This document shows positions 42,085-51,153 of a stretch of DNA of 64,000 bases, piece after piece. The stretch is from contig CAMCVK010000011.1 in NCBI GenBank assembly GCA_945881865.1, positions 1 to 64,000 on the forward strand, given 5' to 3'. This DNA is from Fimbriimonas ginsengisoli Gsoil 348. GTDB taxonomy: Bacteria; Armatimonadota; Fimbriimonadia; Fimbriimonadales; Fimbriimonadaceae. The translations under genes were made by a program, and so were the position numbers. The notes beneath the pieces were generated by a model that worked only from the letters and a program-made list of their open reading frames with translations, did no database searches and was not told the origin of the DNA. Position 1 is the stretch's first letter. Each line of letters begins with the position of its first letter.

Positions 42085-45000
42085 TTAAGATGCCGGAGGG
42101 GTTCGGATGAAGTCGATGTCGTCCCGGGAAAGTACACCGTCCTGGCGCATTCGTTCAATCATGTTTACAACCTCGACTGGCGGCGGGTTCGCCGTGTTCC
42201 AGGCCGTACGCATCTCATCGAGGAAACGGGGGCGATCGTCCGCTCCGAGAAACTTGAGAGCAGCGATCGTTTGGGCCCTGGCCCAAACAAGCCGAACCTC
42301 CGGTTCCTGCCCATATTCGGCATGCAGCCGTCCGCTCTCGTCCGCGTACCCTCTCGCCTCCACTCCGGTGGTTGCCTTACCCGCCGCGTTCATCAGAGCC
42401 ATGGCCCACTCCAGCCGAACCTCGGGTTCCTGGCCATATTCGGCGTGCATCTGTCCGATCTCGTCCGCGTACCCTTTCGCCTCCACTCCGGTGGATGCTT
42501 TGTGCGCCGCGTTCGTCAGGGCCCTCGCCCACTCCAGCCGAACCTCCGGTTCCTGGCCATAATCGGTATGCAGCTGTCCGATCTCGTCCGCGTACCCCTT
42601 CGCCTCCACTCCGGTGGTTGCATCCACGGTCGCGTTGTAGAGGGCCTTGGCCCACTCCAGCCGAACCTCCGGTTCCGCACCATGTTCGGAATGCAGCTGT
42701 CCGATCTCGTCCGCGTAACCCTTGGCCTCTACTCCGGTGGTTGCTTTCACGGTCGCGTTGTAGAGGGCCTTGGCCCACTCCAGCCAAACTTCCGGTTCCT
42801 GGCCGTACTCGGCATGCAGCTGCCCGATCTCGTCCGCGTAACCCTTGGCCTCTACTCCGGTGGTTGCCTTGACGGTCGCGTTCATCAGGGCCTTGGCCCA
42901 CTCCAGCCGAACCTCCGGTTCCGCACCATTTGCGGCGTGCAGCTGTCCGATCTCGTCCGCGTACCCTTTCGCTTCCACTCCGGCGGTTGCCTTGACGGTC
43001 GCGTTGTTGAGGGCCTTGGCCCATGTAAGCCGAACCTCCGGTTCCTGGCCATATTCGGCATGCAGCCGTCCGATCTCGTCCGCGTAACCTTTCGCCTCCA
43101 CTCCGGCGGTTGCCTTGACGGTCGCGTTCATCAGGGCCTTGGCCCACCGCAGCCGAACCTCCGGTTCCGCACCATGTTCGGAATGCAGTCGTCCGATCTC
43201 GTCCGCGTACCCTTTCGCCTCCACTCCGGTGGTTGCCTTGCCCGCCGCGTTCGTCAGGGCCTCGGCCCACTCCAGCCGAACCTCCGGTTCCGCACCATGT
43301 TCGGCATGCAACTGTCCGATCTCGTCCGCGTACCCTTTCGCTTCCACTCCGGTGGTTGACTTGTACGCCGCGTTCACCAGGGCATGGCCAAGTAACTCGC
43401 GAACCTCCGCTAAGGTTGGATTCTCCGCGGCCAGTTTCCGCAGCTCGCCGAGAGCCGCTGCGCCGGCACCGGCACCGGCACCGGCATTCTCCGTGTAGAA
43501 GGTTAAGGCGTAGAGGGCTTGCGCCTGCAGGATGAGAAGCGATGCATTCGGCACGTCATCGCTTCCCGCCCTGGCCAATGCCTCGAACGCCATGGTCAAA
43601 TCCTGAGTTGTCGTTGCCGCCGCCGTTTGAGCCGCAAAGACCTGGCCGAGGGCTTGTGCACGGACTTCCTCGGGTACGTCGGAGGGCAGAGCTTTGAGGC
43701 CATCTAATCCTTCGTGGGCCGGAAAATTTCGTGCCGCGCGCTGAAGCAGGTCGACCATTCCCGCTTGGCTCTCTTGCCTAAGCCAGAGGCAATCAAGGAT
43801 CTCCTTTGTTTCGTCCGCCTGCCCTTCCGCGCCATCGCAGTCTGCCTTACCGACCAATCTCTCCAAAACGTAAAGCTCGGCAATCGTGTCGGGTTCATGG
43901 GCCGGAAGGATGCCCTCGCGGGAATCAAACCCACCCCCAAGCGAGCCAATCACGTGGCACAGCTTCGGGTTCCTTTTGCTGGGCACGAATTCCTTCAAGC
44001 AAGCGACTCCATCCACCACGCTCGTACGAACTCCACGCAACGCACAGGCAACGGTTGCAAGATTTGCGTGTGGCGTATCCACGTTAGCCGGCATCCAGCG
44101 CTGACTGATCTCATGGTCGAGCACGTATTGGGCCAAGTCCTGAGCCTTCCAGTTCTTTGTATCTTTGCCGGCTTGGACGGCCGAGAGCAAGAATCGCGCA
44201 AAAAGCGGCCGCCCCTTGGGGTCGGCCTCGAGAAGTCGGTCGGCGAGGCCCTCAGCGGACCAACCGGACGGCATTCCGCCCTTCTCGGTAAGTGCGGAAA
44301 AGAGCTCGACCACTCCCGGGCGGGCCATCGTGCCAAGGTCGACATAGGGAAAATCCCCTTCCGCCTGGCCAGTCTCCGGCCTTGGTCTCGGGTCGAACTT
44401 ACCCGGCACCGCCTGGAGACCGGAGTACCAAAGGCCGACGGGGGCGCGCTCTAGCACCAAGAAGCGCAGGCGTCGATTGTTCCGTTTGGCGGCAAGCGCG
44501 CTGAAGGCCATCTGCAAATTTCCCTGCCGCCGCAGCGCGTAATCCACGACCACCAACGTGTCATCGTGAATGATGAATTTGTCCCAGTTTTCGAACTGGG
44601 TTCCGGGGTTGAGGAACCCGGCGTCGAACCCCAAGTCCTGGGCTTGCTGAACCGCCCAAAGGCCGAGACGGCTTTTGCCACTTCCAGCGCCACCAATCAT
44701 CAGCATCCAGGCAACGCCATCATCGCTCTCCAAAAACCGATCGAGGTAACCCTGCTCGGTGGCGCGCCCGACCAGCTCGTTTTCATCACCGGCATAGTAG
44801 TAATCGTTGTTCGCAATGGGCTCGGGAACGTAAAGCGGCACCCGGTCGATTGCTCGGACGGCCGACTCTAAGGACGTCATTCGCGGCTTGATGTAGTCGG
44901 CGAACCAGTTCCAAAACTGCTGATTCGACTTGTCGGTGTGTTCTCTTGTCTTCGCACCTTCTTCTTGGACCAGGTGGTCTACAAGTAGCATCCAATTGTC

Positions 45001-45357
45001 TGGCTCCTGCACGAACGCCGGTAGCTCTGCCCAGCCTCTAGCTTTCGCAAGTCGCCGCGCCGTGTTATATGGCTGCTCAACCTGCTGGACAAGCCTCCGC
45101 ATGATCGCTTCTTTTTCTTTCTCATCCCTCGCCTGCTTCACTTGTTGAACGACACCAAGGGCGACCATTGCGGTAGCGATGAGGACGGGAACGGCCGGAC
45201 AGCCCATCATTCCGGCGACGCCGCAGGCGGCAAATCCAGGCGCGACACTGTTGATTCTAACGATGATCTTATTGGCCGTCTCTGCCGTGTCGGCCATCGA
45301 CGAGAAATTGCCCAAGACCTCTTGGAACAGGGCAAAGAGGTTGACATGGTTCCTCAC
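42085..45357 (-). CDS. STAND-like P-loop NTPase with C-terminal array of near-identical repeats
   Basis: The 1090-residue protein has three parts. Residues 1-215 include a hydrophobic segment (VPVLIATAMVALGVV) and a helical region. Residues about 215-420 form a P-loop NTPase with Walker A GGAGSGKS (222-229) and a Walker B-like TLVVVDYA (Asp272), of the AAA/STAND type. Residues 666-1034 are nine 41-residue TPR-like repeats that differ by only a few residues each, followed by one degenerate unit. GTG at 45355-45357 is supported by GGGAGG five bases upstream. STAND proteins with highly identical repeats act as sensors in bacterial immunity and signalling. No effector domain or partner gene is obvious here, so function is inferred only from architecture. 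Confidence 0.8.
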   Translation of the reverse strand: MRNHVNLFALFQEVLGNFSSMADTAETANKIIVRINSVAPGFAACGVAGMMGCPAVPVLIATAMVALGVVQQVKQARDEKEKEAIMRRLVQQVEQPYNTARRLAKARGWAELPAFVQEPDNWMLLVDHLVQEEGAKTREHTDKSNQQFWNWFADYIKPRMTSLESAVRAIDRVPLYVPEPIANNDYYYAGDENELVGRATEQGYLDRFLESDDGVAWMLMIGGAGSGKSRLGLWAVQQAQDLGFDAGFLNPGTQFENWDKFIIHDDTLVVVDYALRRQGNLQMAFSALAAKRNNRRLRFLVLERAPVGLWYSGLQAVPGKFDPRPRPETGQAEGDFPYVDLGTMARPGVVELFSALTEKGGMPSGWSAEGLADRLLEADPKGRPLFARFLLSAVQAGKDTKNWKAQDLAQYVLDHEISQRWMPANVDTPHANLATVACALRGVRTSVVDGVACLKEFVPSKRNPKLCHVIGSLGGGFDSREGILPAHEPDTIAELYVLERLVGKADCDGAEGQADETKEILDCLWLRQESQAGMVDLLQRAARNFPAHEGLDGLKALPSDVPEEVRAQALGQVFAAQTAAATTTQDLTMAFEALARAGSDDVPNASLLILQAQALYALTFYTENAGAGAGAGAAALGELRKLAAENPTLAEVRELLGHALVNAAYKSTTGVEAKGYADEIGQLHAEHGAEPEVRLEWAEALTNAAGKATTGVEAKGYADEIGRLHSEHGAEPEVRLRWAKALMNATVKATAGVEAKGYADEIGRLHAEYGQEPEVRLTWAKALNNATVKATAGVEAKGYADEIGQLHAANGAEPEVRLEWAKALMNATVKATTGVEAKGYADEIGQLHAEYGQEPEVWLEWAKALYNATVKATTGVEAKGYADEIGQLHSEHGAEPEVRLEWAKALYNATVDATTGVEAKGYADEIGQLHTDYGQEPEVRLEWARALTNAAHKASTGVEAKGYADEIGQMHAEYGQEPEVRLEWAMALMNAAGKATTGVEARGYADESGRLHAEYGQEPEVRLVWARAQTIAALKFLGADDRPRFLDEMRTAWNTANPPPVEVVNMIERMRQDGVLSRDDIDFIRTPPAS
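42256..43362 (-). repeat. Nine tandem 123 bp repeats inside the STAND-like gene
   Basis: The period is exactly 123 bp (41 codons), seen for example as CCGCGTA recurring at 42711 and 42834. Each unit encodes a version of GVEAKGYADEIGQLH and EPEVRLEWAKAL. DNA identity between units is high, with differences concentrated in two short spots. The frame is kept throughout, so copy number can change by recombination without breaking the gene. Confidence 0.95.
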
Positions 45358-45486
45358 TCTGCCCTCCCTGTTTTCCCCATTTGATTCATCCCGTTCGTCG
45401 TCATTGGCCGCCGCTGCATTCTACATTGCTTCGACGCATTGGGTTGCATTTTTCGCGGTTGGCCGCAGTTGCCATGATCAACCAGC

Positions 45487-45515
45487 TAGCGCGGGTGAAA
45501 ACCAACCCGCGGCTA
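45487..45515. repeat. Short hairpin upstream of the STAND-like gene
   Basis: GCGGGT and ACCCGC form a stem around GAAAACCA, extended by TAG/CTA with one bulge on each side. It has no T-run. It lies in the 285 bp spacer between the divergent STAND and aldo/keto reductase genes, which otherwise holds no visible feature. Small hairpins of this type are often dispersed repeats. Confidence 0.4.
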
Positions 45516-45642
45516 CGGAATTTGACTGCGTCCCCGAACCCCGGCGGGGTGCCAGAATCCCTCGGCCGCATAAGCCCTTGTGGCCACGGAGCAAAGAGAA
45601 CCTCGGACAACATCCCGTGCGCGCAGCGTGTAACCTAGCGCC

Positions 45643-46560
45643 GTGAAGCGTTTTGAGATTGGTACGTCGGGCATTGAGGCATCGGAGGTCGCGCTGGGCT
45701 GCATGCGAATCGGCGGAATGGAGCCGGCGGCGATCGACAACCTGATTCAGACGTCATACGACCTCGGGATCGACTTCTACGACCACGCCGACATCTACGG
45801 CGGGGGCAACTGCGAGGTTGTATTTGCCGACTCCATCGCCCGCCTCGGGCTGGATCGAAGCAAGCTGATTTTGCAGAGTAAGTGCGGCATCCGGCAGGGA
45901 TTCTTCGACTTCAGCAAGGAGTACATCCTCGATTCAACGGACCGAATCTTGGATCGCCTCAAGACGGACTACCTCGATATTCTCCTCCTCCATCGGCCGG
46001 ATGCATTGATCGAGCCGGAGGAAGTAGCCGAGGCCTTTGGCCAACTTAAGGCGAGCGGCAAGGTGCGGCATTTCGGCGTCAGCAACTTCAATCCGGGCCA
46101 AATCGAGTTGCTGCAGGCGTTCCTGCCCGATGCGCTCTGCGCGAACCAGCTTCAGTTCAGCATCATGAACACGGGAATGATCGACCGCGGCATCGCGTCG
46201 AACATGAAGATCGACAACTCGGTGGACCGCGACGGCGGCGTGCTCGACTATTGCCGATTGAAAAAGATCACGATTCAGGCCTGGTCGCCGTTCCAGTATG
46301 GGTTCTTCGAGGGCGTCTTCATCGACAACCCCAAGTTCCCCGAGCTGAACAAGGTGATGGACGAGCTTTGCGGAAAGTACGGGATCACCAAGACGGGCCT
46401 CGCCATCGCCTGGATCCAGCGGCATCCGGCGAAGATCCAGTCGGTGCTGGGAACGACGAGCGCGGAGCGCGTGACCCAGGTGGCGGACGCCGTCAAAATC
46501 GAGCTATCGCGCCCCGACTGGTACGCCATTTACCGCGCGGCCGGCAACATCCTGCCGTAA
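45643..46560 (+). CDS. Aldo/keto reductase
   Basis: The 305-residue TIM-barrel oxidoreductase has the catalytic tetrad region: Asp and Tyr in GIDFYDHADIYGGG, Lys in LILQSKCGI and His in ILLLHRPDAL. NADPH-binding features are VRHFGVSNF and SVLGTTSAERV. It resembles the YdhF branch of the family. The physiological substrate is unknown. The start is GTG at 45643 with no strong ribosome site. It is divergent from the STAND-like gene across a 285 bp spacer. Confidence 0.9.
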   Translation: MKRFEIGTSGIEASEVALGCMRIGGMEPAAIDNLIQTSYDLGIDFYDHADIYGGGNCEVVFADSIARLGLDRSKLILQSKCGIRQGFFDFSKEYILDSTDRILDRLKTDYLDILLLHRPDALIEPEEVAEAFGQLKASGKVRHFGVSNFNPGQIELLQAFLPDALCANQLQFSIMNTGMIDRGIASNMKIDNSVDRDGGVLDYCRLKKITIQAWSPFQYGFFEGVFIDNPKFPELNKVMDELCGKYGITKTGLAIAWIQRHPAKIQSVLGTTSAERVTQVADAVKIELSRPDWYAIYRAAGNILP

Positions 46561-46674
46561 TAGGCGGGATGGGATTCCGGGTCTTTGGTTCGGGGGCCTT
46601 TATGCCTACACGGCCATCTTCCGATGAATCCATATCGGACATTCAGGGCTCATCAAGGCTAGGAGAAACCCAAA

Positions 46675-47361
46675 ATGGAAAGAAACCTCAAGACTCGATT
46701 TTCCCTCGTCGTTTGCGCCTTGGCTGCGATTGGCAGCGCCTATGGCCAGAACAGCGCGACAACTGCTCTCATGGTGAGTGGCAACGCTCTGGTGTTGCGC
46801 CAAGCGGTCTCGGCCCCGGCCACCTCGTTGACGAAAGAGGAGCGGGAGGGCCTGCTCTTCATGCGCGAAGAAGAGAAGCTAGCACTAGACGTTTACGTCG
46901 TGTTGGCAAAACGATGGGGCTCTCGTCCGTTTGGCAACATCGCTCAAGCCGAGCAAACGCACATGAGCGCCGTCAAGGGGTTGCTTGACCAGTACGGTCT
47001 TCCTGACCCAAGCGCGAACCTGAAACCAGGCAAGTTTAACAACAAGGAATTGCAAAAGATGCACGATGACCTAGTCAGGACCGGAAGTTTGTCAAGAACG
47101 GAAGCCCTGAAAGTGGGAGCCACGATCGAAGACATGGATCTTTTTGACCTGGCACGCTGGGCAAAGCTGACCGACAAGCCTGACATTCTCGCGTTCTACG
47201 AGCGCCTCGCGGCCGGGTCGAGAAACCACCTTCGGGCCTTTACGAGGAATCTTCGCAATGCGGGCATCACTTACAAGCCGCGCTTCATTAACCAGGACTC
47301 CTACGATAAGATCGTTGGTTCTGGTCCGGAACGCGGCGGAACCGGAGGGCGAACGGACTAG
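46675..47361 (+). CDS. Secreted DUF2202 (ferritin-like) protein
   Basis: The 228-residue protein has a signal peptide (FSLVVCALAAIGSAYG) and a DUF2202 domain: LTKEEREGLLFMREEEKLALDVY, FGNIAQAEQTHMSAVKGLL and the C-terminal ERLAAGSRNHLRAFTRNL. The spaced E-x-x-E and E-x-x-H residues on four helices suggest a ferritin-like di-metal site. The biochemical role is unknown. The ATG at 46675 has AGGAG about ten bases upstream. The flanking ~185 bp downstream region shows no feature. Confidence 0.88.
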   Translation: MERNLKTRFSLVVCALAAIGSAYGQNSATTALMVSGNALVLRQAVSAPATSLTKEEREGLLFMREEEKLALDVYVVLAKRWGSRPFGNIAQAEQTHMSAVKGLLDQYGLPDPSANLKPGKFNNKELQKMHDDLVRTGSLSRTEALKVGATIEDMDLFDLARWAKLTDKPDILAFYERLAAGSRNHLRAFTRNLRNAGITYKPRFINQDSYDKIVGSGPERGGTGGRTD

Positions 47362-47547
47362 TCATCGGTCCTCTCGCTCCTGCCCAACCAGAATCTCCGG
47401 TTCTCCCCGTTTGCTGAAAAAACGATTTTCGCCCGATCCGAGGCCTCTGGACTCGCGCCACCGAGAACCAACTGCAAACACTTCACTTAGCCCAGAAGCC
47501 TAGCGGCCGGTCATGGGTTTCCATTTGGCCGGATCGACATCGCAAGA

Positions 47548-48090
47548 CTAGCCTATCGCGACCTGACCCAACAGGTCGCGGTAGGCGTCGAGGTCGGCGG
47601 GGTGGAGTTCTGGGTCTTTCGCGCGGTCGTCCCAACCGCGCAGCCGGACCGCCGCCGCGTAGTGCGGATTCGATTCAAACTGAGTCACCTCGTCCGCGTT
47701 CATCACGCCACCCTGAAGTTCCAGCGACTTGCGCGAGGCGTCCGAGAGGCCATCTAGGTAGCCGGAGACGGTGGCGCAAAGGTAGCGCTTGGCCTCAACA
47801 TGCAGGCGAACCGGCTCGGTAATGGTCTCCGGGAAATGCTGCCGAAGGTAGCGAACGCCCATCTCCTCGTGCCGATCATCGATTCCGTGGTCGGCGGCGT
47901 CTTCCGGCAGGTCGGTGACCAAGTGGCCGATGTCGTGCAGCAGCGCGGCAACGACGAGCTCATCCGGCGCGCTCTCGTTCCGGGCGTGCTGCGCGCATTG
48001 CAGCGCGTGCTCCAGCTGGGTCACGTCCTCGCCGTATTGCGAGTTTCCTTTGGCGGCGAACAGACCGATAATCTCGTCGGCGATGAGCAT
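47548..48090 (-). CDS. HD-domain oxygenase, PhnZ-like
   Basis: The 180-residue protein matches the phosphonate-degradation HD oxygenase family (PhnZ). Key residues are in QYGEDVTQLEHALQ (Tyr, Glu and first His ligand), the HD pair in ALLHDIGH, IDDRHEEMGVRYL, and HVEAKRYLCAT; the tail has SLELQGGVM and VRLRGWDD. PhnZ cleaves 2-amino-1-hydroxyethylphosphonate to glycine and phosphate with a mixed-valence di-iron site. One residue seems to be missing between Tyr and Glu compared with the usual spacing YGGE. The partner hydroxylase PhnY (PhyH family) is not adjacent. The ATG at 48088-48090 begins the conserved region. Confidence 0.75.
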   Translation of the reverse strand: MLIADEIIGLFAAKGNSQYGEDVTQLEHALQCAQHARNESAPDELVVAALLHDIGHLVTDLPEDAADHGIDDRHEEMGVRYLRQHFPETITEPVRLHVEAKRYLCATVSGYLDGLSDASRKSLELQGGVMNADEVTQFESNPHYAAAVRLRGWDDRAKDPELHPADLDAYRDLLGQVAIG

Positions 48091-48174
48091 GGTTCAGTTT
48101 GGGCCGGCGGTAGGTTAAGAATCAAGCCGAGTTCGCTCTTAAGCGGCGATCGGCCCGCCACAAAAACCCAGTCG

Positions 48175-48993
48175 CTAATGACCCTGCCAGCAGAATCCGA
48201 CTTTGCTGAAATCACCGCGTCGGGAATCTTCTTCACGCACGAAAAAGTAGAGGATGCCGCCGTCTCCCCACTCAAAATGGGCCGCCTCGTCGGAATCGAA
48301 CTGCGCCAGCAGCCGCCACTCGCGCTGCGCCATCTCGATGAACTCTTCGCGCATTTCTTCCTTGCTAGTGACGAGCAAACCTTCACTTCGTCTTCGCCTG
48401 CCCTCGCACAACGCTTCCATTTCATCCCCCTGGATCGAATCCGGAAATCCTCCGACCTGGTGGCGGGGAAGATCCCGGTACGCCTTCACAGAAAGCTCGA
48501 TGAATTCCTCCGAGGTCACATCATCCATCTTAAGGGATTTGATTTCTTCTCGCTCCCACGGCGTAACGGATACGATCCGGGTCATCTTGACCGGAAGCTT
48601 TCCCGCCGCATGCGCAAAGAGAGCCTCGACCTCCCCAACCGGAAAATCTGAGCCCGATTTTGGAGAGGGGACGTGAATGACCGACGATGACTCTAGGGCA
48701 TCTTCGTCTAGATCCTCGTCGACGAAGAACAGCAGCCTGCCGTCCTTCGGCAACCAATCCATCGGAACACATGCCTGCACCTCGGCCAAGTCAATCGAGG
48801 CGAGAAGGAACAGCGGATTCCCGTCTCGCGTGGGCCAGGCGATCCCAGGCGGAAGCTCTGGCCGACCAGCAAGGTACGAACGCACGGCTTCCTTGGTCGC
48901 AACGAGGTGGACAGCCGGTTGCGCAAAAGTAAGGGCTTTCTCAAGGAGCTCTTGATCAGGCTTGGGCTTGGGCTTCTTCTTCCACCAGGACAT
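48175..48993 (-). CDS. DUF1963 (YwqG-like) protein
   Basis: The 272-residue soluble protein shows DUF1963 features: GRPELPPGIAWPTRDGNPL followed by FLASIDLAEVQ, the segment GRLLFFVDED and, near the end, FDSDEAAHFEWGDGGILYFF. The function of the family is unknown; it is frequent near polymorphic toxin and contact-dependent systems. The start ATG at 48991-48993 begins a Lys/Pro-rich leader directly before the domain; longer in-frame versions run into the direct repeat at 49076-49107 and are not convincing. Confidence 0.8.
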   Translation of the reverse strand: MSWWKKKPKPKPDQELLEKALTFAQPAVHLVATKEAVRSYLAGRPELPPGIAWPTRDGNPLFLLASIDLAEVQACVPMDWLPKDGRLLFFVDEDLDEDALESSSVIHVPSPKSGSDFPVGEVEALFAHAAGKLPVKMTRIVSVTPWEREEIKSLKMDDVTSEEFIELSVKAYRDLPRHQVGGFPDSIQGDEMEALCEGRRRRSEGLLVTSKEEMREEFIEMAQREWRLLAQFDSDEAAHFEWGDGGILYFFVREEDSRRGDFSKVGFCWQGH

Positions 48994-49075
48994 GACGAAT
49001 TCGTTTTTACCTTCGCCGGAGCGTGGATAAAGCCCCAGGCGGACGGGAATCGTCCGACCGTTTTCAGGCCTTCCG

Positions 49076-49107
49076 TCAGACCCCGACTTGCGTGACGCGG
49101 CCGCCAC
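49076..49107. repeat. Left 32 bp direct repeat flanking kinase/PP2C/VWA triad
   Basis: These 32 bases are identical to 52804-52835 (they begin TCAGACCCCGACTTGCGTGA). The identity stops sharply at both ends. The other copy is the 3' end of an intact SDR gene; this copy is detached from any gene. It looks like one side of an attachment-site-like duplication. Confidence 0.93.
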
Positions 49108-49194
49108 GCCACAGCGAACTTCGAGTCTCTATTGGCGTCACGACCCGGTCAGAAAACTCCTGCCCGATCACGAATCTTAGTAACACAAAGTAAA

Positions 49195-51153
49195 TTAAAG
49201 GCAGCGCATGTCCGCGTCAGCTTGTGCGAGCCGCCTCACTGCGTCGTGAGCAGCTGGCAGCAGTGCGCTTGCCGAGCTCTCGATACTGCTGGAAATTTGC
49301 CTAAGACGATCAGCACCAGAAAGGAGATCACGGACAAGACCGCCACGAAGAGCCTCAATGTCGGCATCGAGCTTTTGGAGGTCCCGTGGGTCAGTTCCGG
49401 CAGATGGATCAAATGCAAACTTGCTCAAGACGGAGCGTTTCCAATCGAGAAGTTTATCCGTGAGGAAGACGCCAAAACCCGGTACGTTTAGAACGGACTG
49501 GCTAGTGATATCCGCTGCAGTTTCGATGCCGTAATAGCCAAGTGTGCCACAACGTTCATAACCGATCCCCGTAATAACCCCTGGAAGGATCCGAAATGTC
49601 TCGAGGAACCGCGTTAGCTGCCGTTCATGCAGAGCCGCTTCTAGCGCGTCAAATTCTCGCTGGCGCCGAGCGTCGATATCTTCGTAGTCCCTCTTCTTCT
49701 TGTTGAGATCAGCTAGGGTCGCTTCGAAGACATCGAGGGACGCAGTCGACTGCCACCGGCTTCTGAGGGAATCAAACTCGGCCTTGGCCGACCTGAAGGA
49801 CGCTTCTGCATCAGCCTTAGCTACAACCAATCCCGCCGCTCCCTGCTGAGATATTAGAAGCCACGCTAGCCATGCGAAGAAAAGCCCGGGACAAATGAAT
49901 GACGGGTCGATAAAAACAGAGCTCGCGACCAACAGCCCCACGATCACACCACTCGCTGCAAACCCTCTTCTGCGGTTCCCAATTGTTCTGTACGTGGAAG
50001 CTGGCATGGCAACTGGAAGAGGGGAGTATGTTGGAAATGGTGGTGGTGAGGGCGGTGCCACCCGGACGATGGTTGCCCAGACTTTGGTGAGGTCAAATGC
50101 ACTTCGGCTCGCACGAATCCCCAGCCCTACCCCGAACAGCGAAATTCCAACGCTTTGTTCGATCGCACACCACGGGCACGATGCGCTGTTATCATGATAG
50201 TAGTGACTCTCAATATAGGAGCACTGGCGGAGATTCAGCAGCAAGTCCGAAAGCGCCGACGCCCACTCTAGTGCCGTCGGCCTGATTGTCCTACCTGCTT
50301 CCAAGAATGCTCCTTCAAACATAGAAGCAATTTTCGGCGACATTGCGTCCAACGATATTGTGTGGGGGGGTTGCTTCATCTGTCGTGCCGTCGCACCGGG
50401 GCCGTAGGCGAACATGTGACTGGCAATTTTTCGCTCAATCGCAACCTCTCCTGGCACCAACGCAGCTCCGGCAAATGGGTGGCGCCCCATCGCCATTAAT
50501 TCGAATATCAGAACAGCAAGTCCAAAGTTATCGTGATTTGGGGTTCGTAATTTGCCCTCCAAACCCTTTCCCTGAAGTTCGGGCGGCGTGTGGAGGGGTT
50601 CCGCAACTACACATTCGAATGTCTGACCTTGAAGACTTATCTGAAAGCTATCGCAGTCGATTAGTCTTACCGTGGTGTCGCCCGCCACCATCACACTAGA
50701 GTGATTCACGTCCCCAATTACGTGGCCATTTTTGTGGACAACAGCAAAGGCGCGGGCGATATTTGCTCCAGTATTTATCAGAAAACGCCAGTCAGCGTTA
50801 TCGAACTCGGCTAATCGCGACTTCGGGTTATACAGTTTGTGCAGCTCTTTGTGTTTATCCGCGTTCCGCATCACAAAGCCCTTTACTCCACCACTTGAGT
50901 GCTCAGATAAGAGTTGAAGCGGCCAGCAAGTCAGTTGTTCGAGGTCGGCGGAGGAACAAGCCACCATCAGCCGCAGCTTCTTGCTACGATCAGAATTAGG
51001 CTCTTGGTGATATATTTTTGCAACGATATCATCGCTGCCCTTTATTTTGAAAACCGTCCCTTCTCCTCCTTGGGCAATCCGTTCACCTAGAACGACTTTT
51101 CTTCCCTGAGAATCAAGAAACACTGGCACCGCGTCAATAGGCCCCGTTAACAC
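49195..51153 (-). CDS. YegI-like protein kinase with zinc finger, TM helices and helix-hairpin-helix
   Basis: The 652-residue protein combines an atypical kinase domain (residues about 20-300) with the pair C-P-W-C (326-329), two hydrophobic segments near 400-440, a coiled coil (about 445-540) and a helix-hairpin-helix motif (VPGFGVFLTDKLLDW, near 575). In the kinase, the loop AQGGEGTVF and Lys46 are present, but HRD is replaced by HVIGDVNHS (Asp148, Asn150) and DFG by DCDSF (Asp166). This is the COG4248/YegI arrangement, known from TerY-phosphorylation triads. GTG at 51151-51153 lies 20 bp inside the PP2C gene. It is the last gene of the triad. Confidence 0.88.
   Translation of the reverse strand: MLTGPIDAVPVFLDSQGRKVVLGERIAQGGEGTVFKIKGSDDIVAKIYHQEPNSDRSKKLRLMVACSSADLEQLTCWPLQLLSEHSSGGVKGFVMRNADKHKELHKLYNPKSRLAEFDNADWRFLINTGANIARAFAVVHKNGHVIGDVNHSSVMVAGDTTVRLIDCDSFQISLQGQTFECVVAEPLHTPPELQGKGLEGKLRTPNHDNFGLAVLIFELMAMGRHPFAGAALVPGEVAIERKIASHMFAYGPGATARQMKQPPHTISLDAMSPKIASMFEGAFLEAGRTIRPTALEWASALSDLLLNLRQCSYIESHYYHDNSASCPWCAIEQSVGISLFGVGLGIRASRSAFDLTKVWATIVRVAPPSPPPFPTYSPLPVAMPASTYRTIGNRRRGFAASGVIVGLLVASSVFIDPSFICPGLFFAWLAWLLISQQGAAGLVVAKADAEASFRSAKAEFDSLRSRWQSTASLDVFEATLADLNKKKRDYEDIDARRQREFDALEAALHERQLTRFLETFRILPGVITGIGYERCGTLGYYGIETAADITSQSVLNVPGFGVFLTDKLLDWKRSVLSKFAFDPSAGTDPRDLQKLDADIEALRGGLVRDLLSGADRLRQISSSIESSASALLPAAHDAVRRLAQADADMRCL

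Noticed and set aside
42271-43359. Long open frame on the plus strand across the repeat array
   Set aside because: It is an antisense artefact: the 123 bp period keeps all frames open together, and the minus frame has the P-loop domain, start and ribosome site.
42256-43362. Possible CRISPR array
   Set aside because: The units are contiguous 123 bp coding repeats without spacers.
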